NCBI RefSeq assembly: GCF_000004075.3
Contig: NC_026655.2
Location: forward strand, 4,464,001-4,528,000
DNA from: Cucumis sativus
Taxonomy: Eukaryota > Streptophyta > Magnoliopsida > Cucurbitales > Cucurbitaceae
Direction of reading: 5' to 3'
Length of the DNA stretch: 64,000 nucleotides
Shown here: piece by piece, positions 30,101 through 41,569 of the stretch
How positions within the stretch are numbered: position 1 is the first letter of the stretch
How the letters are laid out: every line of letters starts with the position of its first letter
The notes under the pieces: model-generated
What the model was told of the DNA's origin: nothing
Seen by the model: only the letters and a program-made list of their open reading frames with translations
Databases searched by the model: none
Position numbers and translations under genes: made by a program

Positions 30101-32170
30101 TAACAAGTTTATTTCTCGGTTAGGTATGCGATTTTGGTTTATCAAAAATGAAGCATAGCACATTTCTTTCTTCAAGGTCAACTGCTGGAACCGTAAGTAA
30201 TTTATGTTATTTACTTTGTTACTCCTTTTAACACAAACATCCAGTCTTCCTTTGATCATCCCCATCTAAATAAAAATCTCATGAATTATCCCTTTTTAGT
30301 CGAGAATTGTACATTACTGGCTGTTGGAAACCAATGAATTAGGAGAAGTTTAATCGATTGGTTTTCATGTGCAAACTAGTGAATTAGGAGAAGTTTTACC
30401 AATTACATGCAAGTATTTTTCAAGCTCTATTTTTCCGAAAGTTCTTGTAAAATTCATTTCTTATAAATAGATAAATAAATCCCTTTCCTTCTTACCTTCT
30501 TTCATTGGTTGGTCTGTGGAACCATTCTTTCCTCCTGAAAGTTAAGTTCTTTTAATTTGATATGCTCATTGAAGTTGCTCATAAAGGAAAAGGACTCTAG
30601 GCAATCATGATTATAATTTTTTAACCAGGTAAAAGAAATGTTTTAACAAGATCTAGTTTTCATGTTATTATCCTCAGGCTGAGTGGATGGCTCCAGAAGT
30701 GCTGAGAAATGAACCTTCCGATGAAAAGTAAGATTTTTACATGTTGTCTTTGAACTTCTGTTAGATTTATGAAATTTGTTCCAAATGAAAAGAATTCTAC
30801 TGCGATGTTTTCTTCTTATTCTTAATCATTTTGGTTATACATTATGCATAGGTGTGACGTTTATAGTTATGGAGTCATACTATGGGAGCTTTCTACAATG
30901 CAACAGCCATGGGGAGGAATGAACCCAATGCAAGTTGTTGGTGCTGTTGGCTTTCAGCATCGCCGTCTTGACATCCCAGACAATTTGGATCCTGCCATTG
31001 CTGACATTATTAGGAAATGCTGGCAAACGTAAGTATAAAAATGTTGCTTCAAAGTGACTTTTTTCTGTCTCATTCCAATTTAAATTTTCACACATTGCTG
31101 TAAGGTTAAGTTTGTATTTAGCGATTTCAATCTCTGGTGCATATGACCATTATGAAACTTACGCCACTTTGCCGTAACAACTAACAAGAAATTTTACATA
31201 CAGAGTTTGATTAAATTTAATTTCTTTTTGTAACTTTATGATAGTTGAACTTCAGTTTTTATCTTTGGTTGGCTCTCAATGTATCTGTTTGGAATGTTCC
31301 AACTGTTTCTATTCACATAGAAGTCATCTTTCAGTTTCTTTTTTTCCAATATGATATCCAATAGTTGAAGTATGTTGTAAGGGAGTGAAAAGTAGAAACA
31401 CAGCCTCTAACAGAAGTGTTTGGACTGTGGGACCCATTGTAGATGGTTAGAGTGGCAGGAAGGTTGTCGCCTTGTCAGTTGAGGAGGTATTTTGTAGGGA
31501 TCGGAGTTCTCAAACTCTTGCTTAGTTTGTGTTTTGTTGATAGTGGGTTTGAATTAGTTTGAAGAGAATGTACATTTGGTTATCTAATCAGCTTGAAGTC
31601 TCATGCCTCTTAATGGTATATATGACATAGATCCTGCTAACTCTTTCCGTGACTCTTCAATGAAATATTTTACTCATGAGATCACATTTGTTCTTGTTAG
31701 TTAATTGCATTCTAGTGCGATCAGGATCCGATGTGGCACATTTGGAAGGGTTTACTGAGGTATTAGACATTATTTTGGATCAACTGTCGTTACAGCTTAA
31801 CAGCTCCCAGAACATAAAGTTTATATGTGATTGCTTATACTTTTGATATCTTTTCAAACGAAAAAGAAAAAGGACCTAGAAATCTCATGTTCAGTCTGAC
31901 TTTTCGTGTGTTCTTTTGGTTAAAATTGCACTTTGTGTGTGAAAACATATGCTAGATGCATTCACATTGCAGTAACACATATGAGTACCTGATATCTGAT
32001 TCATTTGTAGAGATCCAAGATTAAGACCTTCATTTGCCGAGATTATGGCTGCACTAAAGCCGCTGCAAAAGCCATTGTCGAGTTCTCAAGTACCGAGACC
32101 AAATGCTCCTGCAGGTAGTGGTCGTGACAAGGCTAGATTATTGCAAGTCACCGAAGACCCATCAGGCTAG
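21111..32170 (+). CDS. EDR1-like Raf-type MAPKKK (group B), complete
   Basis: Raf-like MAPKKK of the EDR1/SIS8 type, a Ser/Thr kinase family acting in defence, senescence and sugar or salt signalling. Exons: 21111-21605, 24956-25393, 25587-25690, 26062-27215, 27385-27425, 27628-27696, 29174-29274, 29749-29827, 29930-30028, 30124-30192, 30678-30727, 30852-31028, 32011-32170. Phases close to 1011 aa. The N-terminus (MKNLLKKFH) is followed by a Ser/Pro-rich region, then an EDR1-type domain over about 128-370 ([42 protein letters not shown]). Residues about 608-658 are an Ala/Val-rich low-complexity run. The kinase domain spans about 724-980: GLGSYGEVY, VAVKRF, HRDLK (Asp845), DFGLSK (Asp863), [22 protein letters not shown], so it is catalytically complete. 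Intron 1 is 3350 bp and carries two transposon relics. The start is the first ATG of an EDR1-like N-terminus; uORFs precede it. Substrates are not known from the sequence. Confidence 0.96.
21980..22251 (+). mobile_element. TRIM-like miniature LTR retrotransposon in intron 1
   Basis: Two direct repeats of 77 and 76 bp (21980-22056 and 22176-22251) both begin TGTT, contain TGATAT...AATAAATTT/TAAATTTA...CTTCA and 'TTTTTGGGTCAA', and the right one ends ACA. Right after the left repeat is TGGCATCAAAGC, a two-base variant of the initiator-Met tRNA primer-binding site TGGTATCAGAGC. A purine run (AAATGAGAGAGAG) precedes the right repeat, as a polypurine tract should. Flanks AATTG (21975-21979) and AATCG (22252-22256) are a 4/5 target-site duplication. 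There is no coding capacity. Size, structure and lack of genes fit a TRIM. Confidence 0.75.
23030..24470 (+). mobile_element. Decayed LINE (non-LTR retrotransposon) reverse transcriptase in intron 1
   Basis: Broken reading frames on the plus strand keep the order of plant LINE reverse transcriptase blocks: [17 protein letters not shown] (compare NWLKEGDxNTKFFH), [13 protein letters not shown] (compare KAPGPDGF), AFIGE then [10 protein letters not shown] (compare AFIxGRQILDSVLIANEIV), [15 protein letters not shown] (compare KIDFEKAYDxVDWxFL), PQGD (compare RQGDPLSP), [12 protein letters not shown], and [16 protein letters not shown] near the end. Several stops and frameshifts interrupt it, and the catalytic FADD box has decayed (about FDND). 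It is inert and in the same sense as the host gene. Confidence 0.8.
26845..26999 (+). repeat. Ala/Val-rich low-complexity coding tract in the Raf-like kinase
   Basis: GCA/GCT/GCC repeats encode two Ala-rich runs separated by a short spacer, at about residues 608-658, between the EDR1 domain and the kinase domain. The reverse strand shows matching open frames, which are artefacts of the triplet repeats. Confidence 0.85.
28030..28800 (-). other. Antisense coding-like remnant in intron 6 of the Raf-like kinase
   Basis: Read on the minus strand, this part of the 1477-bp intron shows stretches with protein-like composition broken by stops, for example [18 protein letters not shown] and [16 protein letters not shown]. 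This suggests a decayed transposable-element gene inserted opposite to the host. I cannot place it in a family. Confidence 0.3.
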
Positions 32171-32945
32171 GCGAAAATTATACAGGAAAACCGAGTTGAG
32201 AACCTTCTAGTTGCCATAAAGAAGGGTAGCAAGGTTATTGATTGTACTGGACAAGCCTAAGAAAGAGAAATTTTCTTGAGAATGAAGAGCAGAAGCTTTG
32301 CTCAATTTGAGACTGTAATTCTTTTCCAATTTTCTGGTTTCTCAATGTCATTAGAGATGCCCATTGTCCGGGTGTGTATTTGTTGTAAAAAAAAAAAGAA
32401 TGAATCAAAAGATAAGTTGAAAATGTTGTAATTGATGTCTTTACTTCTGGGTTGGGTACATTATTACAGTTGCTGGTGGATTGTTTGAACAGAAGATGAT
32501 AAATGGGAATGGAGAAACAAAGCATTTTGTTAACAGCTTATATATTTGTAATTTCTTTCTTTGGTATATACGACTTCAAGCAAAGTTCAAATCTTTCTCC
32601 ACATTTGTACTAATTTGTTAAAACTTGATAACGCTGTAGATTCTTACATTCTGATATTTATAAACCACAAATATATGACGAACACAATAAGCTACACAAA
32701 CTCAAATCATAAAAGTTTTAACTATTCAAACTAAAACATCAAAATTACAAATATGTTCTCTTTTTCTTTTTCGATCTCTGATTACTGGAAGACCACAAGA
32801 AAGGGAGAGGAAAAAACTGGATAAACAGAAAGAGCCACCATTTAAATATCAGAAAAAGGGATAAGGTAGGGACAAGGATAATCATCCATTTCTTCGTAGT
32901 TTTACAATTATAACTGTTTGTTCTAACTTCTTGTTGGTTGTGATC
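32171..32945. other. Raf kinase 3' UTR and FKBP promoter
   Basis: This 775-bp gap lies between the stop of the kinase and the start of the FKBP gene on the same strand. The first 350 bp probably form the kinase 3' UTR. Just before the FKBP gene, an AT-rich 'tttaaatat' near 32840 could serve as a weak TATA. The minus-strand open frame at 32235-32525 has no recognisable features. Confidence 0.5.
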
Positions 32946-34042
32946 ATGGCTTCTCTTTTCGGATCAACTTCATTTCTCTCCCACCCACTTACTAGAACTT
33001 ATCACTTAGCTTCCTCACAAACCCCTTCACCTTCAACCCCACCTTCCCAACCGCCGCAAACTCCGCCGTCCCCATCTCCATCTCTGAGCGCTTCTTCATC
33101 GGAGCAACTTAAACCAGCCCCATCAAAGGTGGAACAACAGAGGTCTACCACCAATGTCGATTCTACGGATTGGATTGCTTCAACTTTGACAAGACGATTT
33201 GGGCTTGGCGCTGGCCTTGCGTGGGCTGCTTTTCTCGCCGTTGGTGTAGTCTCCGAACAAATCAAAACTCGCCTCGAAGTCTCTCAAGAAGAAGCTAATA
33301 CAAGGTCTTCAATCCATTTGCCTTTTCAATGATTTTCATGCTATTCTTGTTCTGAGCACGTAATTTCCTTAGCATCAGAATGGCTTTTATTATAAAAAAA
33401 GAAAAATTGAATTAAGAACAATAGAACATGAACCCATTTTTCAAAATTATGATTTGTTTTACCATTAACAAGGTGCTTCCATAACCAAGCATTGAATCCT
33501 GCAGAAACGTTGAAAAGGAAGAGGAAGTGGTGCTACCCAATGGCATAAGGTGCATATCTAACATATTAACTTAGTCTTTTTCTCATTATGTGCATGTTCA
33601 AGTTTTACAAGATTTAAGAGAATTTATGACTATAACAGTATCCTTGGATTCTAACATGGTCCAAGAGATTTTGATGATGCAAAACAGGTATTATGAGCTG
33701 CGAGTAGGTGGCGGCGCCGTACCGAGGACGGGGGACTTGGTTGTGATTGATCTGAAGGGAAAAATACAAGGAACTGATGAAGTATTCGTAGATACATTTG
33801 GAAAGGAAAGAAAGCCACTGGCTTTGGTGATGGGCTCAAGACCTTACAGCAAAGGAATGTGTGAAGGCTTGGAATATGTGCTGAGATCCATGAAATCAGG
33901 TGGTAAGAAGAGAGTTATAATTCCTTCAAGTTTGGGGTTTGGAGAGAATGGTGCTGACTTAGGAACTGGGGTTCAAATTCCTCCATTTGCAACTTTAGAG
34001 TATGTAATTGAGATTGATAAGGTTTCCATTGCACCTGCTTGA
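32946..34042 (+). CDS. FKBP-type peptidyl-prolyl isomerase, plastid (FKBP17-2-like), complete
   Basis: FKBP-fold protein of the plant plastid/thylakoid group. Exons 32946-33304, 33505-33549 and 33688-34042; phases close to 252 aa. Residues 1-75 are Ser/Pro/Thr-rich, as in a chloroplast transit peptide. A twin-Arg followed by a hydrophobic segment (about 83-104, RRFGLGAGLAWAAFLAVGVV) suggests thylakoid targeting or anchoring. The FKBP domain covers about 136-250: GDLVVIDLKGK, VFVDTFG, GMCEGLEYVLRSM, KRVIIPSSLGFGENG, VQIPPFATLEYVIEI. The position of the FKBP12 floor Trp59 is Leu here (EGLEY), so isomerase activity may be weak; this is inferred from a by-eye alignment. The ATG at 32946 begins the MASLF-type N-terminus. 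From memory the closest Arabidopsis protein is FKBP17-2 (At1g18170), which also neighbours a Raf kinase gene. Confidence 0.93.
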
Positions 34043-35265
34043 ACTGATCTTTGATGCACATAGCTAAACAATAGAACATATTTTGCTTCTCTTCTTCCTT
34101 GCATTTCTTTTTTTCTTTCCTTTTCAGGTGTTTGTTTCCCACATGATTTTTTGTTCCTTTGTAGTTCATCAAAATATAGAGAAAGGAACACAACAGAAGG
34201 ATCCTTTCATTAGCTTTCTATCTTTCCCCATGAACTCTGCAATATGGTTTGGAATAATATTAATACATTCTATTGTTTTCTGTTATTTTGCAATCTAAAT
34301 ATGGACTTTAAGTAATATTCAAGATATAAATGTGTTGAGTTATTTTTCTAGAAAAATAAATTCATTTTCATACATTCCAATTACATCATAAATGAAATTA
34401 TCTTATCGTGTGATAATATTAGAACTAATCTTTACACAGATTATCTAACACGAATGGCAAAAAAACGAGCTAGTTTTCTTAGATATTTTATTTGAAATTA
34501 AAATATATCCCTAACCTATAAAATTCATAGATTTAGTATATATTTTGGTCCTAAATTTGTAAGTTTAATTAGTAAGTTTGTAATAAAGGAAGCATATACA
34601 AAAATTTCAACAAATAACCTAATTTTTGTTTTAAACAATCAAATTTAACTAGCTACTTTATCAAAAGCAAAGATCTCCCACCCTCGGTTCTTTTAGTGTT
34701 CGAAAATATTCTATTTAATATCACAACAGTTGCGAGTTATATCAAGAGAGGATCACGATAGACTACTCAATATGTTATCGGTCTTACGATAGACACAAAT
34801 AGCAATATACATTGATTCATTGTGATATTTTGTAGTGATGAGCATGATGGACCTAAAAATCGAGCCAACCGACTAAACCAAAGTAACGAGAGAAGTCGGT
34901 TTTGAAAAGTTTTAAATCAAGAATTTACAAATTTTATTTTGAAGTGTAGACGGACGGATTATCACCCTAATTTATATTCCAAAACAGTGGCTCCAATTTG
35001 TTACGTGAATGTATGTAATTGTGAAAAAGTATACTAAAGTCTCTGGAAGGAAATTGAAGTATAAAAGTAAAAGCCAACGAAAATGGTAGGAAATGGAGGG
35101 AAGAACTAAGAATATGTCAAAAGAAAGGATTGGTTAATACAACCGTCGTGTTGTTCGAATCCTGGCCAGAAGCTCTTTTGACTCCTCCCATTGCTAATTT
35201 CTTATTAAAGATTATTACTTCACCGCAAAAACTGAAATCCTCACTGTTTCCTCGTCGGCGGCGTC
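34043..35265. other. FKBP 3' UTR, intergenic, DUF1295 promoter
   Basis: The first 250 bp are a pyrimidine-rich probable 3' UTR. About 34740-34840 resembles the dispersed GATAG repeat ('gatcacgatagac', 'cttacgatagacac', 'atagcaatatac'). A TATA-like TATAAAAG at 35060-35067 lies 200 bp before the DUF1295 start. No other gene is seen. Confidence 0.5.
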
Positions 35266-38200
35266 ATGGGTACTGTCATCGACTCCCATTTCTTGGCCAT
35301 CACTGCCATTGTCACTGTATGTTTTCCACCTTCTCTCAATTTCTAACTCATTCTACAGTTTTACCCATATTATTGTTCACTTTGTTATACTTTTTTGACA
35401 CTTATTTTGTGATTCTCAGATTGGGTATCAACTGTCTTTCTTTATAATCACAGCTCTTCTCAAGTTTGACAAAGTTACTGATTTCGCTGGTATCTATTTC
35501 CTTTCTTTCTTAACAATCTGAATTTGTGTTTCCGAGGAATTCGGGGTAGAGAGAATGGTTGGAATAGCTTTTATTGAAGGTTTAGGTTTTAAATTTTTAG
35601 TATCCTAAGTGAAATGAGACTGTAAAAAAGAAACTGATTCCGAATTTCACAGTGAGGAATTAGTTGGTTGTTTGTGTGCTGGGAAATGGTGGGGGCATAT
35701 GTCTTTTCATGTACTGGGTATCATTTTTTAGTTTTGATGTCGATTTATGAAGTTTCTGATTTACAGGTAGCACAAATTTTGTGATACTTGCTGTTTTGAC
35801 TCTAGTTCTTAAAGGAAGTTGGCATTTTAGACAGGTAAAGCTATTTGATTTTGTAAACACGTTTGACATCTCTTCATTCACGAATCCGCTAAATTTGGGT
35901 CCATTCCTCGTTTTAATTACATCAATTTCCCCATTTTTGGTAACCTTCCTTCTGCAATAAGTGCCAATCACGGTTTCAGGACCTGTGAAAACAATCGGGC
36001 ATTGGGTTTAATTCTATAGTTTTGATTTACCATATGACTGAAGAAGAAACCTTGGAGGAGTTCCTTTTTCGCGTACTTCACTGTCAGCATTTTGTGCTGC
36101 TCATGTTACTCTTGTTCTCTTTTTGGTGTATCCAAACTGGATATTATATGAAAAGAAGTTGGTGTTCAATAATGTAGATTTTCTTTTTTGGTGTAAAACA
36201 GTTTTCTGACAAATTAATTTATGGTTTCACTTTTCAGGTAATTCTGTCTGTGCTTGTAGTGGCATGGGGTCTTCGCCTTGGTTTTTTCTTGTTAATGAGG
36301 TATGTAAAACAGCTCGCCATAAATAACTCTTCAATTTTGCATTTCATCTTGATGGTAATCTTGTTTATGATGCTAAACATTAGTATTAGAGATAAGAATT
36401 TGTTTTGTTCTTCATTTCATTCTGTTCCATCCAATAGTATAAGCTTTTCTCCATTGCGAATATTAAGTTTTAAATCAACTCAACTGGTCATTTTTGTGAG
36501 CATGAGTGGAAATCAAGCACTATTTCCTCTTTGATTCTCATTATTTTTATCGGTGCAAGATGGGGCATAATTTGAAAGGAAGGGGAGATTTAGTCCTAGA
36601 CATTAGAAAATGGTCTGAGATAGTTCTCAAGTTTTACTCCTTTAGAATTAGTTTCAAGAAATATAGGGCAAGTACCCAAATACGCGTGTGTGTACCTTCA
36701 GCTATAATAACGGGCAAAAAAAATTCAATTATACTGCTCGGAAATCATAAATTTTTGTTCAAGTTTTGAATTACATGATATGACAATATTGATGGACAGC
36801 ATTTGTATAACAAGTGCTTAGTGTATTTTCTTGTTTTTCTTTATGTTTCCTCAGGATTTTGCAATGGGGAGAGGACCGGCGTTTTGATGAAATGCGTAGT
36901 AATTTGGGGAAATTGGCAGTTTTCTGGATATTTCAGGTGGATTGGATTGTTCTTTTATAACTCATACAATCCTAATGTTAACGTTTCATTTTTTCTCCTT
37001 TGTGGCCATTTATCTCACCATTTCGTTAATTCAGGCTGTCTGGGTCTGGACCGTAAGCTTACCTGTCACAGTGGTCAATGCAAGCAATCACAACCCATCT
37101 CTACGAGCTGCAGATGTAATTGGGTGGATTATGTGGTTAATAGGTTTTCTAATCGAAGCTACAGCTGATCAACAAAAATTGAGATTTAAAAGCTCTCCAG
37201 AAAATAGGGGGAAGTGGTGCAATGTTGGACTTTGGAAGGTCTCACGTCATCCTAATTACTTTGGTGAGGTTAGGCCACTGCTAAAAGTTTATGTATTTTG
37301 TAACTGGCATTTCTTATTCACTTTCGAAATAGCTATCTATTTTTTATTTAAGTTTTAATTTCTTGCTTTACACTGGGATCCTTTGGCCTCTTCGATCAGT
37401 ATTCCTCCCGCTTGACTTACTATGCCATGTCAAGTCCAGGGATGGCGTTCTTCTTTGGAAAAGAGGAGTGTCTTGCTCTCTAGGTTATTCTTAGATATCT
37501 AGAATAAATAAGCATCAGTTTGTTAGATACCCTTATATGCCAGTGACGCCACTTTTACTTCTCAAAGGAAAGAATGCTCAAGATATGAACCTTTGATTAA
37601 CTTAAAAATGACACTTGTGATAGAGAACTTGTGTTTTCCTACTGAGGAAGGGTTCAAGTTATTAGTTTGGTGGAGTATGGCTGTGCTGACTTCCTGTACT
37701 GCGAGTTACTTCTACCTCAGGGTTGTATATATTTCAATAGTCTGTGATAGAATCTATAAAAGGTAACCAAATTACAAAACTAATCAAGTAATTCGAGGTA
37801 ATTGGACTCTCCCCTCTTGAGATCTCTCTCGAGCCCTAATTCACTCACCACAATATTGCCTACAATCTTCTTTCCTTTCCCTTTCTATTTATAACCGAAT
37901 ATCTTTGCAACCTCACTAACTAAGTATTATTATACTCTTAATATCCTATTAACACTCTAATACCATTCCTTTCAGTTTGTCGATTCAATAATTCAGATAA
38001 GTATTTTTTTTTTTTTCATCCTTTTAACCATGATGATAACAGATCTTTCTTTGGTGGGGAATCTTCGTTGCTTCCATACCCGTTCTGAAAGGTGCTGAGT
38101 GGCTTGTGATACTTGGTCCCATATTCCTCACATTACTGCTTCTTTTTGTCAGTGGGATTCCACTACTTGAGGTTTGCTTCCCCTTCCCTTTCAATTCATC

Positions 38201-38528
38201 ACCAAATCTTTCTTCGTCTTAATTACTAGCATGTTTTGTATTAACAGGAATCGGCAGATAAGAAATTTGGGAATGTGACTGAATACGTACATTATAAAAG
38301 AAAGACTAGGTGGAGTTCCTTTTTTTTTTTCCTTTCATTTATCAAAACACCCACTAATTTTAAAACTATATGTTAAAAGTAATGATCTTTTTGAATTTCT
38401 ACTCCAGCCCCCTAATCCCACTGCCTCCCGCAATATATGGAAACCTGCCCTCCTGGTTCAAGAAATTTTTTCTATTTGAATTACCTCTTTACAGCCGCAA
38501 TCTTCCAGGGGGCGACCTAAACTGGTGA
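35266..38528 (+). CDS. DUF1295 / steroid 5-alpha-reductase-like membrane protein, complete
   Basis: Integral membrane protein of the DUF1295 family, related to steroid 5-alpha reductases and isoprenylcysteine methyltransferases. Exons: 35266-35316, 35420-35489, 35767-35834, 36238-36299, 36855-36936, 37035-37268, 38043-38171, 38248-38309, 38408-38528. Phases close to 292 aa. Several hydrophobic helices are visible: YQLSFFIITALL, NFVILAVLTLVL, VILSVLVVAWGLRLGFFLLM, AVFWIF, VIGWIMWLIGFLI, and a pair in exon 7 (WWGIFVASIPVL and LTLLLLFVSGIPLL). The family signature NVGLWKVSRHPNYFGE ends exon 6, and the C-terminal SPLIPLPPAIY with FELPLYSRNLP fits plant members. Long frames at 36250-37358 are read-throughs of introns. 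Reaction and substrate are unknown to me; a lipid or steroid reductase role is only family inference. Arabidopsis At1g18180/At1g73650 are the likely counterparts, from memory. Confidence 0.92.
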
Positions 38529-40619
38529 GAATGGATATTTTATCTTCTTTACATATTTACTTGGCCAGCTTCATTGCTTTAATGGTAACTCATTTGCTTG
38601 CTTACACATGCGTCAGCTCTGCTATATATCTGAAAGAAAGCCAACATCTGTACGCTTCATTTATGACTGGTAGTTACTTAAAGCATGTAAGAAAAATTAA
38701 AAATATTTGACCAATGCTAGTCTGATACCTTACTCGATAATACTGAGCCAACATTATTTGAAATTATGTAGGATCTATAAATGAATAGCAGTGCATAATT
38801 CTTCTTCTTCGTTTTCCTACTCTTTAAGTCATATTTTCAATTCAGGGATTTTCATCAAGATGCTCTCTGTTGAAATGGCATAAGTTAATTCTATCTATTG
38901 CCTGAAGTTTCTTACAATTTGTGCAAGGTGTAGAACAAGCAAGGGAGAAAGCAGTGATAGATTGAAGATGGGTTAGGATTTGTACTTGTTAGGATTCTTG
39001 TTCATTAATTTGAAATTTGAATAGAGCTTTACGGCACTGCTAGAAGCATTCATCACCATTCTTGCCACTCTTCCTCTTATGATGTATCTATCGTTTACAA
39101 AACCGACATTGATACTCGTTTTGATTTCCTTTAGTATTTGTAAGTTTTAAGTTTTAATTATTGATATAAATTTAGTTCAATATTTCCTCTACATATTAGG
39201 TAGATGATGCAGAGAAATAACTTAGGATATGGTGAATGCATTAGGAAAAAAACTTATAATATGAGAGATTACTTATCCATTTCCGTATCACTCACGATAT
39301 GTGTATACATATATAATAATTTGAGCACCTGTTTTAAAAGCATATTTCGAAAGGTTATTATACAATGGCACCTCAAAATCTCCCAAATGTCTCTCTTTTA
39401 ATAGCTTATTCATGTGATTGTTTTTCAGATTTAGGAAAAATCAATACTCCTACCCAAAAATGTGTGAAAACTATACCATCAACTTCACTTTATTATTATT
39501 AATAATATTATTATTGTGCATTGAGCTTGTAAATTTCTAAAATGCAAAGATACATGTAACTTTTATTTCCCACTTTAGCACAAAATGCTTGCAATCCTCA
39601 TCATCTTTCTTTACTCGTCAATGGTCATGTGACCCATTATCCTCTGCCATCACTACTTTATAGGGTATGTCAAAAAAGCAATCATTTTTTTGGAAGTGCA
39701 TCATAAATTTACTAAAATGTAGACTTGCCACAGGTACAAGAGCTCGTATAAATAGGGAGATGAGAATTGAAATGGAGTTTATACTCTGAGTATACTTACA
39801 TTAATCTTTAAAATATGGACCTTTTTCTACTTGTTTCTCTTGTTCAATCACATCATCAAAGCTTGTTTTTGATTTGCACATGATATAGAATCTCCCCTTT
39901 TTCTTGTCAGATTTAATCTTCTCTTTTTTATGGATAGTGATTTGAATTTAATAGAGAAAAAGTACTGGGATTGAATTTGCTACAGTTTGTTCTATGACGG
40001 CAAAAAGCAGCAAAATATGGAATAAAGATCGAAGTCTTTGGCTGAAGTTAATTAACTGATGTTTGAAATACTAAAAAAGATGAATGTGTAGCTGGACACT
40101 TGAACGTTCAAACTGCAATTTTGATAATATCATATTGATGAACGTAGGTTTTTTGGTTAAATTACATTACAAATTCATTACCTAATAGCTAAACATCCCC
40201 CCGGTGTGAAAACAAGGGATGCCATTGGATATCTAACCCGGCTGGCAACGCTTTTCACCTTATCAAGTGGCCAAAGGAACACAACAGAAATCCAGTCATA
40301 CTGCCACAACACATCTCATATGTTACTGTCATTTGCATATTAGCAATGGGAGCAAGCTACTTAGCCTCTTGGATCTCTTTTAAACACATAATTTATCTTA
40401 TAGTTCACCCATTGCTACAATAACCACAACCACCAATTAAATATAAAACCCCCAACAGCCAAAAACCAATTAATTCTCTACCATCATAAAGAAAAAGAGA
40501 GAAAAAGGAAAGATGTCATCAATATAAGTGCATTAGTAAAAGCCACTACAGACTCCATAAACAAACTCCTATCAAAAGTATTATATTTTAGAGACTACAA
40601 CTTTTTCCTTTTTTAATTG
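38529..40619. other. Convergent intergenic region (DUF1295 and TLP 3' ends)
   Basis: About 2.1 kb between two genes that face each other. It should contain both 3' UTRs. AT-rich, with ATT-repeat sequence near 39490-39515. Short open frames (38525-38710, 39204-39401) have no features I recognise. Confidence 0.5.
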
Positions 40620-41481
40620 CTAACCGTGATGAGGGCAAAAAGTGACCAAATAATTTCCACCAGTGCAAGTTGCAATGCTAGTGGGATCATCATAAGCATA
40701 AGAGTAAGCCTTGGGACAAGCAGTCTTGAAGATCTTTGAATAAGCAGTTGGCTTGCAAGATTGTGGATTCCCAAATCTACCAGTGCAGCAATACCTTGGA
40801 GAATTGAAAGCAAAGCAAGCACTTTTGCAAGCCACAACTCTTCTATTATCATGAGATCTAACTTGTAAGCCCACAGGACACATCATGTTAAGGTCACTCA
40901 CACAGCCAGCATAACTACATTTCCCTGAGCCTTTAGATGGGGTAATGGAAATAGCCAAATTGTAGCCATCAACAAGGCTCACATCATAGAAATCTTGGTC
41001 ATTTCCAAGTGTTATCTCAGCAAGAGTGGCTGGTGGAGTACCTCCAATGCCATTGCAAAAGAGGGAACCTCCACAATCTCCTGTAGCACACTTTCCTCTT
41101 CCAGATGCATCAAAAGCACAGCCATGGCGGCCCCAGAAACGACCAGACCAAAGGGCTGGAAGTTGAAGATTGTAGGACTTGTTGGGTGGGAGCTTGAAGC
41201 CTCCACGAGCCAACAAGGGCTTACCAGCGCTAGGCTGAATGCCAGGCCAAACTGGATGAGAGCATTTGTTGTAGAATGTTATAGTAGTGGCAGAGACCAA
41301 AACTGCGGCAAAGCAAAGAAGAGAAAAAGCCATGGATTTGAGTTACATTGTTTTCAATCCTACAACATTAAAAAACAGAACCCCAAGATTTCATGAGTTT
41401 GAGATAGTTACCTGAAATGTGGGAAGTGAAGAGAGTGTAGAGCGTGAGAGCTACAACAGATCTTAGAGAAACTCTCGTCAT
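40620..41481 (-). CDS. Thaumatin-like protein (PR-5 family, ATLP-1-like), complete
   Basis: Secreted thaumatin-fold protein; some family members bind beta-glucans or have antifungal activity, others act in development. Exon 1 is 41481-41412 and exon 2 is 41302-40620, giving 250 aa. The spliced N-terminus is MTRVSLRSVVALTLYTLF continuing to LVSA, a good signal peptide cut near residue 28. All 16 conserved cysteines are present in the mature part, as is the signature GRGKCATGDCG. The acidic-cleft residues appear as the Arg of GRFWGR, Glu of TLAEITL and Asp in DFYDVSLVDGYN. An unspliced ATG at 41333 gives a shorter signal (MAFSLLCFAAVLVSA), but a TATA box at 41561-41569 and the clean donor TTTCAG/GTAACT favour the two-exon model; a signal-peptide intron is common in this family. 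Arabidopsis At1g18250 (ATLP-1) is the probable counterpart, from memory. Confidence 0.94.
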
Positions 41482-41560
41482 GACCGATATTGTTCAAGAG
41501 AGTTCCACAGAATTTGTCTTTCTTCTGCTAAAGCTCCCACTAGAGTTGTTACATATGAGT

Positions 41561-41569
41561 GTTTATATA
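41561..41569 (-). promoter_or_regulatory. TATA box of the thaumatin-like gene
   Basis: The minus strand reads CTATATAAAC about 80 bp upstream of the ATG at 41481. Transcription would start near 41535, supporting inclusion of exon 1. Confidence 0.65.

Noticed and set aside
35120-35170. tRNA gene suggested by GTTCGAATCC near 35152
   Set aside because: No A box, acceptor stem or anticodon arm could be fitted; the match to a B box alone is chance.
36250-37358. Long plus-strand open frames in the DUF1295 gene
   Set aside because: They are exons 4-6 read through their introns; splice sites and family alignment give a better model.
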